Made by a program: the position numbers and the translations under genes. The notes under the pieces are model-generated. The model made no database searches and was not told where the DNA came from. It worked only from the letters and a program-made list of their open reading frames with translations. This document shows positions 32,274 through 42,644 of a DNA stretch of 64,000 bases, in pieces (position 1 is the stretch's first letter; every line of letters starts with the position of its first letter). The stretch comes from Azorinus chamasolen (lineage: Eukaryota > Mollusca > Bivalvia > Cardiida > Solecurtidae), in assembly GCA_963576725.1 (NCBI GenBank), contig OY755252.1, positions 58,492,816-58,556,815 of the forward strand. The letters are read 5' to 3'.

Positions 32274-35200
32274 GTACTTAACCAAGCCTGTGCTTAACCC
32301 TTTAGTTTACTCCATGAATATTTATGTAAGAAATAATGACATCATGAATATTAATTAGCTGATTGTTTATCAAGGCATAATATCGAGGGTTTGGTGCAAA
32401 ACTATTCTAACTCCTTCACAAAGTGAAGGAGTTAGAACAGTTTTGCATCAAACCCTCGAATTATGTACACAGGATATTTTATAATTTTTGGCATTGGTAG
32501 AAACTTTTGAGTCAGATTAATTATAATTTCATAAGCATTAAGCAAACAAAGTAGACCCTGATCAAACAGCTCATATCGGAGTTGTCTGATCTGGGTCTAC
32601 TCTGTTTAGAAGACATTTAAAACAATTTTAATGGTGGAAAGGGTTTTTAGCCCTTGACTTCATAGATAACCTTTTAATCCCTTTGAAAGTAGAGTAGACT
32701 CAGCTCTGATAGCCCTTGTTGGACTTGAAGCTGATTAAGATCAGGGTCTCAGTCTGCTCTGTTTGATTAATAATATTGAATTAATCCAAATTTTGTCATT
32801 GGTATCTATGCAGTAAAGGGTTATATATATGATTGCTATATTACATCATGTTGCTTTATTTTTAAAACTTTAGCCTCCATATTCATAATTCATGTCAAAT
32901 TATGATAAACCCATGATATATGAAACATAGTGTGTCTGTATCTATACGTCATAGAATCCTATAAAGGCTTTAAAGTGACTCGATTCCTTTCCTTGTTATG
33001 CACATAAAAATTATGTCATTGTGTACAATACATGCTAAGTCTTTAAAGATGAACTAAAATGCATGATTGAAATAGGAAAGGCAGGAGTACTTAGCGAAAT
33101 CTAATTTTGGATGACTTGTCCGTTTTTGCCAAAAGCTATTTTCTTCTTGTCTGTATGATGACTTAATAACAAAAACCTATAAAATTTCACTTGTCCATTA
33201 TGGCTTTGGGACAACACAGACAATACGGACGTTTGATTTTGCCACCCCTGAAAGGTGTTTAATTTTCTTTGCAGAATGTGTTTAGTCAGTCATCAGTGGG
33301 AAAATGTCTGCAATAAGGACATCTCCGCTCGACGAAAACGAAAGAAATATGTACGAGAGAAGAAAAGCTACCTGGAGGAAATGGGAAAGGTACAAAACAT
33401 TGTTGCACAGAAAACCGTAAAATTATTTTGTATATATGGTCACTCTGGATATACCGGTCTGTATAATCTCTAATAAACAACCCCAGGGCATAACATTTTT
33501 GGAAAGGAGCTTCATGCGTTTTGTACACAGATGGTTGCTGACCGTTCAATGCTTTATATATAGCCCTTTCCCTCATGTTAAATAAACGGCATTAAACCCC
33601 TTTTCACACATTTGCAAACAGAGTAGGCCCATACCAGACAGCTCCTATAGGAGCCATCTCATCAGGATCTGCTCTGTTTGCAAATGGATGGAATTTCCAT
33701 TGTGGCAGATGGTCTGAGAAAGGGTCCAAATCATTTGTAAATATGTTAACAGGTAAGGCTCGTATTGGGGTATTTACCCAATTAAAATTGTGGAAAAAGC
33801 AATTGTTTTTCACAATAAGGAGTAACAAAAAACAAAGAAATCTAGCCAAAAAACAAAGAATTTTTTGAACACTTAATCAGAATATGAATACTATCCAATT
33901 ACGAAAACTGCCAATAGCCAATAAAAATTGCAAATACCCAATTCTGTAAAAAAATCATGGGGTAAATACCTAATTACATCAAAACTATTTGTAACCCTGA
34001 ACAGGTACTCTTTGTCCCTGGTTATATTACGTGTATTTTAAGGGACACACTAACAGAAGTGAGACATATCTTTTCTATAGAAAAGAAATTGAAGAAAGAA
34101 TATTCTTCTTCGGTAATTGAAATGGATAAGAATTATGGCAAATGAACTGATACAGAGCAACAAACCCTTTCCCTATTCAGTGTTCATTCCAAATTCCAAT
34201 ACCTACTAAATATTCATAGATAAAATGATTATAATGAAATATGGAAGATGGAAAATTGTAGCCATTTTAGAAAGTAAAGACACAGATCTTTGAAATTCTA
34301 TTAGCAAACAGAGTAGACCCTGATCAGACGGCTCCTTTAGGAGTCGTCTGATCTGGGTCTACTCTGTTTGCAAATGCGTTAAAACACCTTTATAAATGAG
34401 AGGAAAGGGATAAATGTGTGATTTGACATGTATGCTAAAATTGCCATTTCTCCACCAAACCTTATGTTGTGACCACTCTTTAGAATTATCTCTTCATTTT
34501 TGTCATGACTGCAACTGCAGAATTAGCTAGAGTACATTAATCAACATGTATGCGAACAGAACAGACTCAGATCATACAGCTCTTAAAGAAGCCAGCCATC
34601 TGATACCATCTAGGTCTACTCAGACCCTGCAAAGGCAACGCAGGGTCACCTGTGTCTCTATTAACCCATTCCCTCATATTGACGGCTTTTAATGACTCTG
34701 TAAGAGTCACTTTGTGAAACCAATGTGATAATTAGAGCATTAATTCTTGCTTCTATAGGAGCAAATGCTCTATTTATCACAATGGACTCAATATGAAATT
34801 CTAAAAAAAAAATCCTTTTCTCTAGTTAATGCTCCTTTTCGGTACACTTATTCAAAGAAGGTGTATCTAAAAATAGCCTATGAGGTAATGGGTTTAGTAG
34901 AAGGTTAACCCTATATTCAATGAAATGCCTTTGCAAACAGCAGACCCAGGGTTTTCTGTAGTTTCTGCTATGGTCAAAAATTCCTGTGTCCATATGCTAT
35001 TTTAGCAATGCAGTTAATTAAATAAATATTCACAATGTCACTATTTTTTACATGAATATTCATGTAGTAAAGGGTTAAACAAGTTTATTTTGTTAATTTC
35101 TTGATTTGTTCCTCCAGGAAAATACTAAAAAGAAGCAACCTGAGGCCCAAGTGCGTAGTGTAACGGGTGCTGGCATACTTCAGTCACTAACCACAGTCCA

Positions 35201-36643
35201 GCTGCTCAGTGACACTCCAGTGTGCCCAGAGCCCCGGGAGAAAAAGCAGAGGACTACAACAGATCTCTTCCTCAAGGTGAGAAAACAGAATAGATACTTC
35301 CATGCAAGAGGTGGATTTATTATGACCTAGGCTATATGCAAACAATTTGGATCCAGATGGAATTTCTGTTAACATGGCATCTCGGGGCTTTTTTTTTCAC
35401 TATTTTGGGAAGATGGCTCATGCCCCTGAAATTGGGAATTCTGATTTGGGATTTTTTTTTAACTGTAAGAAGATTTCGTCAAACTTCCTCCTACAAATGT
35501 CAAATTGCAAACACAATAGACACAGCCAGGCTAAAATTTATAAACAAACAGCAAACCCAGATCAGACAGCACCTGTGTGCTGTTTATGAATTTTATAAGT
35601 TTTGTTTGACTGAATTTTTTTTTACTGTAAACCATTTTTTGGTAATTTTCCAGTCATAGTTGGGTTCTGATTCTACTGTTTCTGCTTTAACGTGTTAATA
35701 TGCAGTTTTATAAATTTATTAATTACAATGATGTAATAATTTCTAATATGAACCTTCATGGAGTAAATGCTTAAGACTTAAATTAAAATTTAGTTTGTTT
35801 GCCCTTTACCAACCCACCCATTTTTCCCCCGCTGACTAAAAAAAAATTATTGCCAAATTTGTGAGAATATTTATTTTATTTCCGTCCGCCTCTGATCAGA
35901 CGTGAATACTAGGTGGGTTAAGACATTGATGATACTACAATTTAAGCTTAACAAATGAGATAAGATGTTATAGTTGTACTCAAGATGCATACATAAGGTA
36001 CTATTGCTATGGAGCTAAAACAGTTTTATAAATACATTAATATAGACAGGGTCCGAATTTAAACTGGCATACTGGCAAAATGCAAGTAAAATTTCAAAAT
36101 TGCAAGTACCAAAATTTGGTACTTGCAATTTTTTGCCAGTGCAACTTTTAAGAAAAGGATTATAAATAATGCATAGTAATATTGAAAATGCGAGTTGAAA
36201 TTTGTTTTGGCCAGTTTATTTTTTTGCAACTGGCAAAATAATGCCAGTGAGTTTTTAGCTTAAATTCGGACCCTGATAGAGTACAATTTTGCAGAATAAA
36301 ATAACATAATTTTCCTACCTACTTTAAAATCTAGGGTCGATAAAGGGCAAACAAACAATTTTTTAATTGTGGCCTAAATACACTTTTCTAAACCTTTCAG
36401 GAGGCGAGCAAGTTAAAGAATGATGAGATCCTCCAGAAGTGCCCACGTTGCTGTAAGCCCGCCAAAGTATCCCCAGTCCAAGAAAAGGGAGAGTGCCAAA
36501 ACCCAGACTGCTGTTACACATACTGTACAAAGTGCATGCATACATTTCACGGAAGCAAAGACTGTGCCCCATTATCATCAAAGCGGACAAAAACTGACTC
36601 CATAGGCTCAAAAAAGAGTAAAAAGAATCTTAAGCGACTTTGA
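31468..36643 (+). CDS. FBXO43: EMI1/EMI2-type APC/C inhibitor (F-box protein 43/5), whole gene
   Basis: EMI proteins block the anaphase-promoting complex and control mitotic entry (EMI1/FBXO5) or meiotic arrest (EMI2/FBXO43). Coding exons are 31468-32273, 33275-33389, 35118-35276 and 36401-36643, in phase, giving 440 aa. Visible parts in order: an N-terminal Ser-rich region with YDDSGLGIS (residues 60-68), a candidate beta-TrCP phosphodegron; an F-box near residues 248-280 (LSTILSYLEPEDLCR-MCLVSHQW); a basic linker; and a C-terminal zinc-binding region with C374, C377, C392, C397, C402, C405, H410 and C415. The last two residues are Arg-Leu, the RL tail by which EMI proteins dock on the APC/C. 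The ATG falls exactly at the acceptor (TTTCAG|ATG), after a leader exon ending at 30365. The choice of FBXO43 over FBXO5 rests mainly on linkage to POLR2K. Confidence 0.9.
32294..32656 (+). mobile_element. Family B MITE with nested hairpin J
   Basis: TTAACCCTTTAGTTTACTCC starts 20 bp after FBXO43-like coding exon 1. GCAAACAAAGTAGACC palindrome near 32542-32608. Right end GGAAAGGGTTTTTAG. Hairpin J (32377-32465) is inserted in it. Confidence 0.85.
32377..32465. mobile_element. Hairpin J, second copy
   Basis: CATAATATCGAGGG...CCCTCGAATTATG; arms of about 42 bp with centre CTTCACAAAGTGAAG. Palindromic over its full length and absent from other family B copies, so it moved as a bare hairpin. Confidence 0.8.
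32657..33274. other. FBXO43-like intron, decayed TTAA-family half then unique sequence
   Basis: Positions 32657-32825 look like an old A/B element (GTAGAGTAGACTCAGCTCTG...). The rest is unassigned. Confidence 0.45.
33275..33389 (+). CDS. FBXO43: FBXO43-like coding exon 2 (second half of F-box)
   Basis: Starts after TTTGCAG and encodes MCLVSHQWENVCNKD followed by a lysine/arginine-rich stretch. The donor is GGGAAAG|GTACAA. Confidence 0.92.
33390..33750. repeat. Intron with an A-type hairpin
   Basis: A reverse-oriented TTAA-family hairpin lies at 33614-33683 (GCAAACAGAGTAGGCC...TCTGCTCTGTTTGC, apex GCTCCTATAGGAGC). Its outer ends are decayed. Confidence 0.65.
33751..33999. mobile_element. Second copy of the TACCCAATT element
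   Basis: Aligned with 928-1185 over TATTTACCCAATTAAAATTG and TTGTAACCCTG. The left terminal repeat is lost. AACAGGTA occurs at both edges. Confidence 0.75.
34162..34413 (+). mobile_element. Family A foldback MITE
   Basis: AAACCCTTTCCCTATTC left, GAGGAAAGGGATAA right. Palindrome 34304-34371. TTAA ends mutated. Confidence 0.88.
34661..34895 (-). mobile_element. Family C foldback MITE
   Basis: TTAACCCATTCCCTCATAT left, GAGGTAATGGGTTTA right. The hairpin has an extra ATTCTTGC near the apex. Confidence 0.85.
34905..35078 (-). mobile_element. Family B MITE, no hairpin left
   Basis: TTAACCCTATATTCAATGAA left, ATTCATGTAGTAAAGGGTTA right. Ends 39 bp before FBXO43-like exon 35118. Confidence 0.8.
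35118..35276 (+). CDS. FBXO43: FBXO43-like coding exon 3
   Basis: 53 codons, phase 0 at both ends, between CCTCCAG and CTCAAG|GTGAGA. It encodes the linker between the F-box and the zinc-binding region, ending TTTDLFLK. Confidence 0.9.
35277..35792. repeat. FBXO43-like last intron, decayed palindrome pieces
   Basis: Contains TGCAAACAATTTGGATCCAG (35337) and a B-like half ending ATGGAGTAAATGCTTAA. No exon was seen. Confidence 0.5.
35793..36356. mobile_element. TIR element in FBXO43-like last intron
   Basis: GTTTGTTTGCCCTTTA at 35793 is matched in inverse orientation by TAAAGGGCAAACAAAC ending at 36356. It carries the nested element below and ends 44 bp before the last exon. Confidence 0.78.
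36047..36275. mobile_element. 229-bp hAT-like MITE nested in the previous element
   Basis: 16-bp inverted ends CAGGGTCCGAATTTAA/TTAAATTCGGACCCTG, flanked by a 5-bp ATAGA on both sides. Interior repeats of CTGGCA and TTGCAA. Confidence 0.85.
36401..36643 (+). CDS. FBXO43: FBXO43-like terminal exon with zinc-binding region and RL tail
   Basis: Starts after CCTTTCAG. Encodes KCPRCC, CQNPDCCYTYCTKC, HTFHGSKDC and ends NLKRL-stop (TGA 36641-36643). The cysteine pattern is the IBR-like ZBR of EMI proteins. Confidence 0.95.
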   Translation, partial: EASKLKNDEILQKCPRCCKPAKVSPVQEKGECQNPDCCYTYCTKCMHTFHGSKDCAPLSSKRTKTDSIGSKKSKKNLKRL

Positions 36644-37135
36644 TGATTTTTTTAAAATGTAGGTGCTTGTGTGCCTTGGTATATATTTACATGACTGTGA
36701 TAATCATGACAAGAAATGGGAAGTTGACAGAAATGTTGCACAGGACTGGGAGAAAATGGCACATGTTTTGACAAATGTTGACCTCCGCCAGTTCCAGTAT
36801 TATTAATGCCCTGGTCTCATGAAATTGGCTGAAAGGGATGTTGGGAGGGGGGGGGGGGAGGGATGTCAAGAATGGGCTGGCACAGTGACTGCCACATTGA
36901 TGTGAGACACAACTAGCGACAAAAGGTACTTCTGAACATTCAAACACTAGTTGCAGACCAGCTAATGCAGCGCCTGATCAGGATACATTTGGAATTGACA
37001 TTTCTAGATAAATAATGCAGACCCAGGTCCCGAAGGAGCAGTTTTATCAGGGTCACTTTTTACTACTCTATCAGTCTAATAATACATTTGAAGTTATCCA
37101 AATAATGCCATCAGTGCCCAGTGTCTCCAACACAT
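36644..37135. other. Downstream of FBXO43-like gene, probable 3' UTR
   Basis: A G-run at 36847-36858 is the only simple feature. The poly(A) site was not identified. Confidence 0.45.
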
Positions 37136-37385
37136 TTAACCCTTTCCCTGTCCTATGTTTATTACAAATTTCAATACCTACTGAATATTCATGGACAAAA
37201 TAAATAAAATGAAATATGGAAGGTTGAACATTGTAGCTATTTTAGAAAGTAAAGATACAGATCTGTCAAACTCCATTAGCAAACAGAGCAGACCCTGATC
37301 AGAGGGCTCCTCTAGGAGCCGTCTGATCTGGGTCTTCTCTGTTTGCAGATGCGTAAAAACATGGTTATATTAGGGAAAGGGTTAA
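37136..37385 (+). mobile_element. Family A foldback MITE, full length
   Basis: TTAA at both ends, 250 bp. Palindrome 37279-37346. Confidence 0.93.
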
Positions 37386-37671
37386 TCAGGTTCTGCAGTC
37401 ACTTGACCACAGTTAGTGTCAATTTTTGTCCACCATCGCTGTACATGCAGCACCAGATTAGAGAAATACTCATTACTCAATCCAAATTTCATTTTACATC
37501 TATGGTAGAACTTGGGTCTTAAGCAGCCATCAAAAAGAGGTCTAATAATGGATCTGTAAGGCAGATGGTAGCTTAATGCATGTAAATTCACGAGTCCTCT
37601 GCATTACTTTCACCAGGTGCATTAAGCAACCACCTGCTTTTTAAGACTTTGTTCAATAAATGAATAGCCGA

Positions 37672-37914
37672 TTAACCCTTTCCTTCATCATAAATGCCTC
37701 TTCACGCTTCTGCAAACATAGTAGATCCAGATCAGACAACTCCCAGAGGAGCAGTCTGATCAAAGTCTGCTGATTGCTGATGGAATTTGATGGGTGTTTC
37801 TTTAGTTTCTAAAATGGCTACATCGTTCCACCATCGATATTTCATTATAACTTTTGTCCATGGATATTCAGTAGGTATTGAAATTTTAAGTGGGCAGAGC
37901 AGGGAAAGGGTTAA
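37672..37914 (-). mobile_element. Family A foldback MITE
   Basis: TTAACCCTTTCCTTCATCAT left, GCAGGGAAAGGGTTAA right. The palindrome is diverged. Confidence 0.88.
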
Positions 37915-38027
37915 GACAGGTTCTACTGTACTGCTGTAATTTTACAGCCGATTCATTTTAGTGCACAGCTGCCTGTGAGTTTTCTGATGAGTATCAGTAA
38001 ATTTGGGTTTGGTGGAGAAAAGGAAAT

Positions 38028-38270
38028 TTGAACCCTTTCCTTCATATAAACATTGTTTTTACATATTTGCAAACAGAGTAGACCCAGATCAGACGGTTTC
38101 TATAGGAGCTGTCTGATCAGGGTCTGTTTTGTTTGCTATTAATAGAATTTGATAGATCAGGTTCTTTATTTTCTACATGGCTACGGTGTCGCACCTTCCA
38201 TATTTCAGTTCATTATAACTGTTTTTTCCATGAGGTATTGAAATTTGAAATACAGAACGGAAAAGGTTAA
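38028..38270 (-). mobile_element. Family A foldback MITE
   Basis: TTGAACCCTTTCCTTCATAT left, GGAAAAGGTTAA right. Palindrome 38069-38136. Confidence 0.87.
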
Positions 38271-38327
38271 CACTCAACTCAATGAATATTCATATCAAAA
38301 TTATGATTGTGAATTTAACTGAATTTT

Positions 38328-38533
38328 TTAACCCATTCCCTCATTGATGACTCTGTAAAAGTCAGTTTGTGAAACCATTGTGATAAACAGCATTTGCTCC
38401 TCTAGGAGCAAATGCTCTATTTATCACAATGGTTTCAAACTAAAAAAAATCTTTGTCTCTAGTAACACAATAATCTAAAATTCTCCTTTTCTATAGTTAA
38501 TGATCCATTTCGGTAGATTAATTCAGAGGTTTA
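38328..38533 (-). mobile_element. Family C foldback MITE, right end lost
   Basis: TTAACCCATTCCCTCATTG left. Hairpin about 38370-38441 with apex TTTGCTCCTCTAGGAGCAAA. Ends within the TTCAGAGGTTTA segment. Confidence 0.83.
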
Positions 38534-39076
38534 TCATGATTCTAATCTGGTGCTACGTCATGTGTTCCACACTTAATGCAACATTTCATACAGGCAGACC
38601 ACGGGGCACAGTATTCAAAACAAGATGGTGGTTTATGGGGAAAACATTTGTCAAAACAGAATGTGTGACTCAAGCTTGAGAGTAGTAGGTGTGCAACATT
38701 TCGTGTCAGACTAGTCAATTCAAAGATATATGTCATCTTTGATTTCTCATCTACAATGATCTGGAGCAAATTGCCATGGGATAATGTTGATAATCAGAGA
38801 CGTGTATTTCATTTCTCATCTCATTCCAAAGGAATTTGCTCAAATCTTAGAATTTCGATAAAAAATGTTTTTTGCTTTTTGGAGCACCGTTTTCAAGGCT
38901 GTACTTTATAAGAATTAATTTAATTATTGTATTGAAAATAAGGAAAATTATTGCAGTGGAAGCAGATAATCATATCTGCAACATGCGCAAACAGAGCAGA
39001 CCCTGATTGGACAAGTCCTACAGAAGTTATCTGATTATGATCTATTGAATGTTTGCAAAGGCGTAAAAAGACCTCT
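38534..39076. other. Intergenic, weak cysteine-rich frame on the minus strand
   Basis: A 75-codon minus frame (38542-38769) holds HTFCFDKCFPHK and SACMKCCIKCGTHD behind an acceptor-like GCTCCAG. I do not recognise it and found no other exon. A B-type half lies at 38960-39063. Confidence 0.3.
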
Positions 39077-39325
39077 TTAACCCTTTCCCTGTTCAATACT
39101 TATTCTAATTTTCAATACCTACTGAATATTCATGGACAAAATAGTTATAATGAAATATTGTAGGTGGAAAATTATAGCCAGCTAGAAACTAAAGAAACAG
39201 GTCTATTAAATTCCATTAGCAAACAGAGCAGACCCTGATCAGACTGCTCCTATAGGAGCCGTCTGATCTGGGTCTTCTCTGTTTGCAGATGCGTGAAAAT
39301 GTGATTATATGAGGGAAAGGGTTAA
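39077..39325 (+). mobile_element. Family A foldback MITE, full length
   Basis: TTAA at both ends. Palindrome 39219-39286 with apex GCTCCTATAGGAGC. Confidence 0.93.
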
Positions 39326-39359
39326 CAAACTCCTATTCTTTTTAATTGCCTGTCAGAGT

Positions 39360-39595
39360 ACCTGCAGTACAGTAGAGCCTGCCTTAAGCGGTCATTCATT
39401 TATTGAGTGAGTTCATTAATTAATAAAAGGAGTCTTAATAAGCAGGTGGTTGCTTAATGCAGGGCAAAAGTAATGCAGAAAGCTCCTATAGGAGCTTTCT
39501 GCATTACTGTTGACCTTTATTAAGCTACCACCTGTTTACAAACCCATAAAATCGACCTCATTTGATGACGGTTTAAGGCAGATTGTATTGTATAG
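39360..39595. mobile_element. Foldback related to D and E, second copy
   Basis: Hairpin CAGGTGGTTGCTTAATGCAG...AAGCTACCACCTG at 39442-39532 with apex AAAGCTCCTATAGGAGCTTT. Same type as 13650-13802. Confidence 0.75.
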
Positions 39596-40049
39596 GGTTT
39601 TCAAAGATCTTTTCTAGCTATCCGACTGTCTAAAACAGCGTATATACAGTAGTATATATTATGCCAATTGTAAATACTAGTATTGCAGCTGGTGATTGTT
39701 GTAACGAGTGTTCAGACGTTTATCAAATTTATGCATTTATTTTTTTTTGCATTGATATGTGTTCAATTTTTATACCAAATATATGAATAGATTTATTTTG
39801 ATTTTTATATGAGTTTTGTTTCTGTTATAGAGTGCCTAATAATAAATTACACCCCACCCAACAAAGTTGCTTGAGGTACAAGTTTTTGACCAATCAGTCC
39901 GTCTAACATAATACATTGTTGCTCATCAAGCACTTTCATTTCTTGACCAATTTATCTCAAATTTGATTAAAATTGCAATGAATAAAAACTTTGATGATTT
40001 CGATTCTCAGGAGTCTGTCATGGGGAACCACTTATTTATGCCCCAAGAT
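39596..40049. other. Intergenic stretch, nothing recognised
   Basis: AT-rich sequence with no supported feature. Confidence 0.5.
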
Positions 40050-40448
40050 CAGATCTGGGAGGGCATATTGTTTTTGTTTGTCTGTCCGTTTGTTTGTCAC
40101 CAACATTGGTCATAACTTTTATAAGCCAGTAGAGATAGAGACTTGATATTTGGCATGCATATGTAACTCATAAAGCCACACATTTTGAAGGGTGAAATGT
40201 CAAGGTCAGAGGTCAAATATATGTCAAATCGCCACCTTTAACATTGGCCATAACTTTTGAACCAGTAGAGATAGAGACTTGATATTTGGCATACATTTGT
40301 CTCGTGAAGCTGCACATTTTGATGGTTAACATGTCAAGGTCACCCTTAAGGGTCAAAGGTCAAATTTTTTTTTTGGGGGGGGGGGGGGGTCATAGTGTTT
40401 CCCACATATCTTGTTTTCTCTGACAATATGGCTGTGTTGGATATGTGA
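40050..40448 (-). repeat. Pearl/Helitron-like element, two tandem units
   Basis: TAGAGATAGAGACTTGATAT occurs at 40129 and 40266, a period of about 137 bp. A G-run follows at 40375-40390. The segment ends ACATATCTTGTTTT, the complement of the AAAACAAGA start motif, so the element reads on the minus strand. Confidence 0.75.
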
Positions 40449-40539
40449 GTTTGCTCACTAAAAATTTAAGTCTTGTGACTGTTACCTAGGCTAACAGGAA
40501 ACCTGAATATTACCGAGATTAAAGCTACAAAAATACTCA

Positions 40540-40682
40540 TTAACCCTTTCCTCCATAGGCTATTTTTAGACCCAACCTCTTTGAATAAATCTATAGGAGC
40601 AAATGCTCTATTTATCACAATGGTTTCAACCGGTGACTTCTACAGAGGCGTTGAAAGGCGTATTTATGGAGGAAAGGGTTAA
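40540..40682 (+). mobile_element. Family C MITE lacking the left hairpin arm
   Basis: TTAACCCTTTCCTCCATAGG left, GGAGGAAAGGGTTAA right. GAATAAATC is joined directly to TATAGGAGCAAATGC, so the deletion ends at the apex. Confidence 0.9.
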
Positions 40683-41044
40683 GTTTGCAGTAAAAACACT
40701 CGGGAGTATTGCCGAGCCCTTGGTGGTGTTGTGTCACAACACATAATGGTACAAGTTCAGGGGCAGATAACTCCTGTATGAGTCCTTAGAAACAGAAAAT
40801 AATTATGTTATGCACAGTTACATTTAAAAAAGACCATGTGTAGAAACTTTCATAGAAAACTGTAAAAGTAGTTTGTACCACAACTTCATAGATACCCCAA
40901 TGCATCAGTAAATCATTATATCCAAGTTCATGGGCAGCTAACTCCATATACACTAGAAACAGGCAAAACAAATAATTATTTAACCCTTTCCTACATGAAT
41001 ATTCATGTAAGGAATAATCACATTGTGAATATTAATTAGATTAA
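40683..41044. other. Intergenic stretch
   Basis: A B-type left half (TTAACCCTTTCCTACATGAA, 40980) begins near its end. Otherwise unassigned. Confidence 0.5.
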
Positions 41045-41440
41045 TTTTTATACGCCTGTCTTCGTACGTCCGTATTATGTTGTGGCGCTGTCCTTGAACT
41101 TTTCCTTGTCCGCTCAAAAAAATGTAATCCAATCCTTTTTAAATTTCGTCAGCAAGTATATTGTCATAATGTTTCAGTCAAGTTTGATAACCAGCCAGAT
41201 TGCCCTGAGCACTCCAGAATTATCTCCCCTTACCTTATGAATTTTTGCTTGTCCGCTCTTGAACTCAATCTTAATCAAATTCTTTTCAAATTTGGTCAGC
41301 ATGTATATTTCCATAATGTCTTAGTCAAGTTCGATAAATAGCAAGATTGCCCTTGACACTCCACAATTATTTCCTCTTTCTTTATGCACCCGATATGGAG
41401 TATTTCAACTTCAAGACATATGACTGCGTATATTGTGACA
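41045..41440. repeat. Tandem dimer, about 142-bp unit
   Basis: TTTTTGCTTGTCCGCTCTTG and ATAATGTCTTAGTCAAGTTC at 41240-41335 repeat, with changes, CTTGTCCGCTC and ATAATGTTTCAGTCAAGTTT at 41107-41195. Resembles the core of the pearl-like arrays but with a different sequence. Confidence 0.65.
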
Positions 41441-42056
41441 TTTTGGCACTCTTGCTATAACAGCACATGAACTTGATTCCGGTCATGGCAGAAACTGTAC
41501 AATTTGTCAATCATATGTATGGTATATCATAAGCAAACAGAGCAGACCCTGATCAGATGGCTCCTAGGATTTTGGGAGACCCATCTACCCATGTTACATG
41601 CTACTATGACAAAAATCTACAATCTTGGTCATTATAGCACATACCAAAAATAGTCAATAACTTTCAAACTGAAGGAGGAGTTTGCGACACCAAGTTGGCA
41701 ACTACCCATGTTTAAATGCGGACGGACCACCTGACTGACAGTGATTCCAGTACACCACCTCAAACTTTGTTTGCTGTGGGTATAATGACTTTTGATAGTA
41801 TTAAATACTATTTTCCATTGGCATTTGCTGAAGGTAGCTTACTCCTTAAGTTACATAATATCCAAACATGGCTCTTTAAACCTCCATGAATACTAAATAG
41901 ATAATGTTTTTATAATGGCATGTGAAAATGGAAATATATTTTAGCCTTGGCAGAAAGCATAAAATCAGATCTATATTATTCCATAAGCAAACAGCAGAAA
42001 CTGGGTGGCTCTTAGGGAGGCTGTTTAATCTGGGTCTACTCTTTTTTGCAACAGCG
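41441..42056. repeat. Remnants of B-type elements
   Basis: Hairpin halves at 41533-41600 and 41988-42050. A stretch at 41600-41780 shares TCAATAACTTTCAAACTGAA with 22089-22110. Confidence 0.5.
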
Positions 42057-42271
42057 TACAGTAAAACCTCTCTAAAACGGCCACTAAATTGTGTTAATTA
42101 GTTGGTATTTATGGCAGGTGGATGTTTAAAGCAAGGTGAAAGTAAAACAACGCTCCTATAGGAGTGTCCTGTTTTACTTTCAACTTGCTTTAAGTAGCCA
42201 CCTGCCTTTAACAACTTTAACAAAAAATACTTGATATAATTTAGTGTCCATTATAGAGAGGTTTAACTGTA
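42057..42271. mobile_element. Family D foldback MITE
   Basis: TA|CAGTAAAACCTCTCTAAA left, TATAGAGAGGTTTAACTG|TA right. Palindrome 42114-42205. Confidence 0.9.
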
Positions 42272-42275
42272 TCTT

Positions 42276-42536
42276 ATTTACTCCTTCCTTTATAGATACG
42301 CCTTTCTACGTCCTTTATAGATACGCCTTTCTACGTCTCTGTAATAGTCACTTCTTGAAACCATGGTGATAAATAGAGCATTTGCTAGCAGCTCCATAGG
42401 AGCAAATGCTCTATTTATCACAATGGTTTCAATAATACACAATTCTGACATTTTCCTTTTCTCTACTAAATGCTCCTTTTCGGTAGATTTATTCAAAGAG
42501 GTTGGATCTAAAATTAGCCTATGAGGGAATGGGTTA
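42276..42536 (-). mobile_element. Family C foldback MITE
   Basis: Decayed left end with a small direct duplication (TTTATAGATACGCCTTTCTA, twice), then the hairpin with an extra TAGCA at the apex, and GAGGGAATGGGTTA right. Confidence 0.8.
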
Positions 42537-42644
42537 GGTAAAGGGATAAATCATTAATTTCGGCAAAACCAGACACACAGACTACCTATTGCAGTGCTGA
42601 TGTACATCTTAGTACTTACAAGACAAAAAACTTTCACCTGTTAA

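Noticed and set aside
38542..38769. 75-codon cysteine-rich minus frame
   Set aside because: No recognised domain, no partner exon, and length expected by chance in this AT-rich DNA; kept only as a note.
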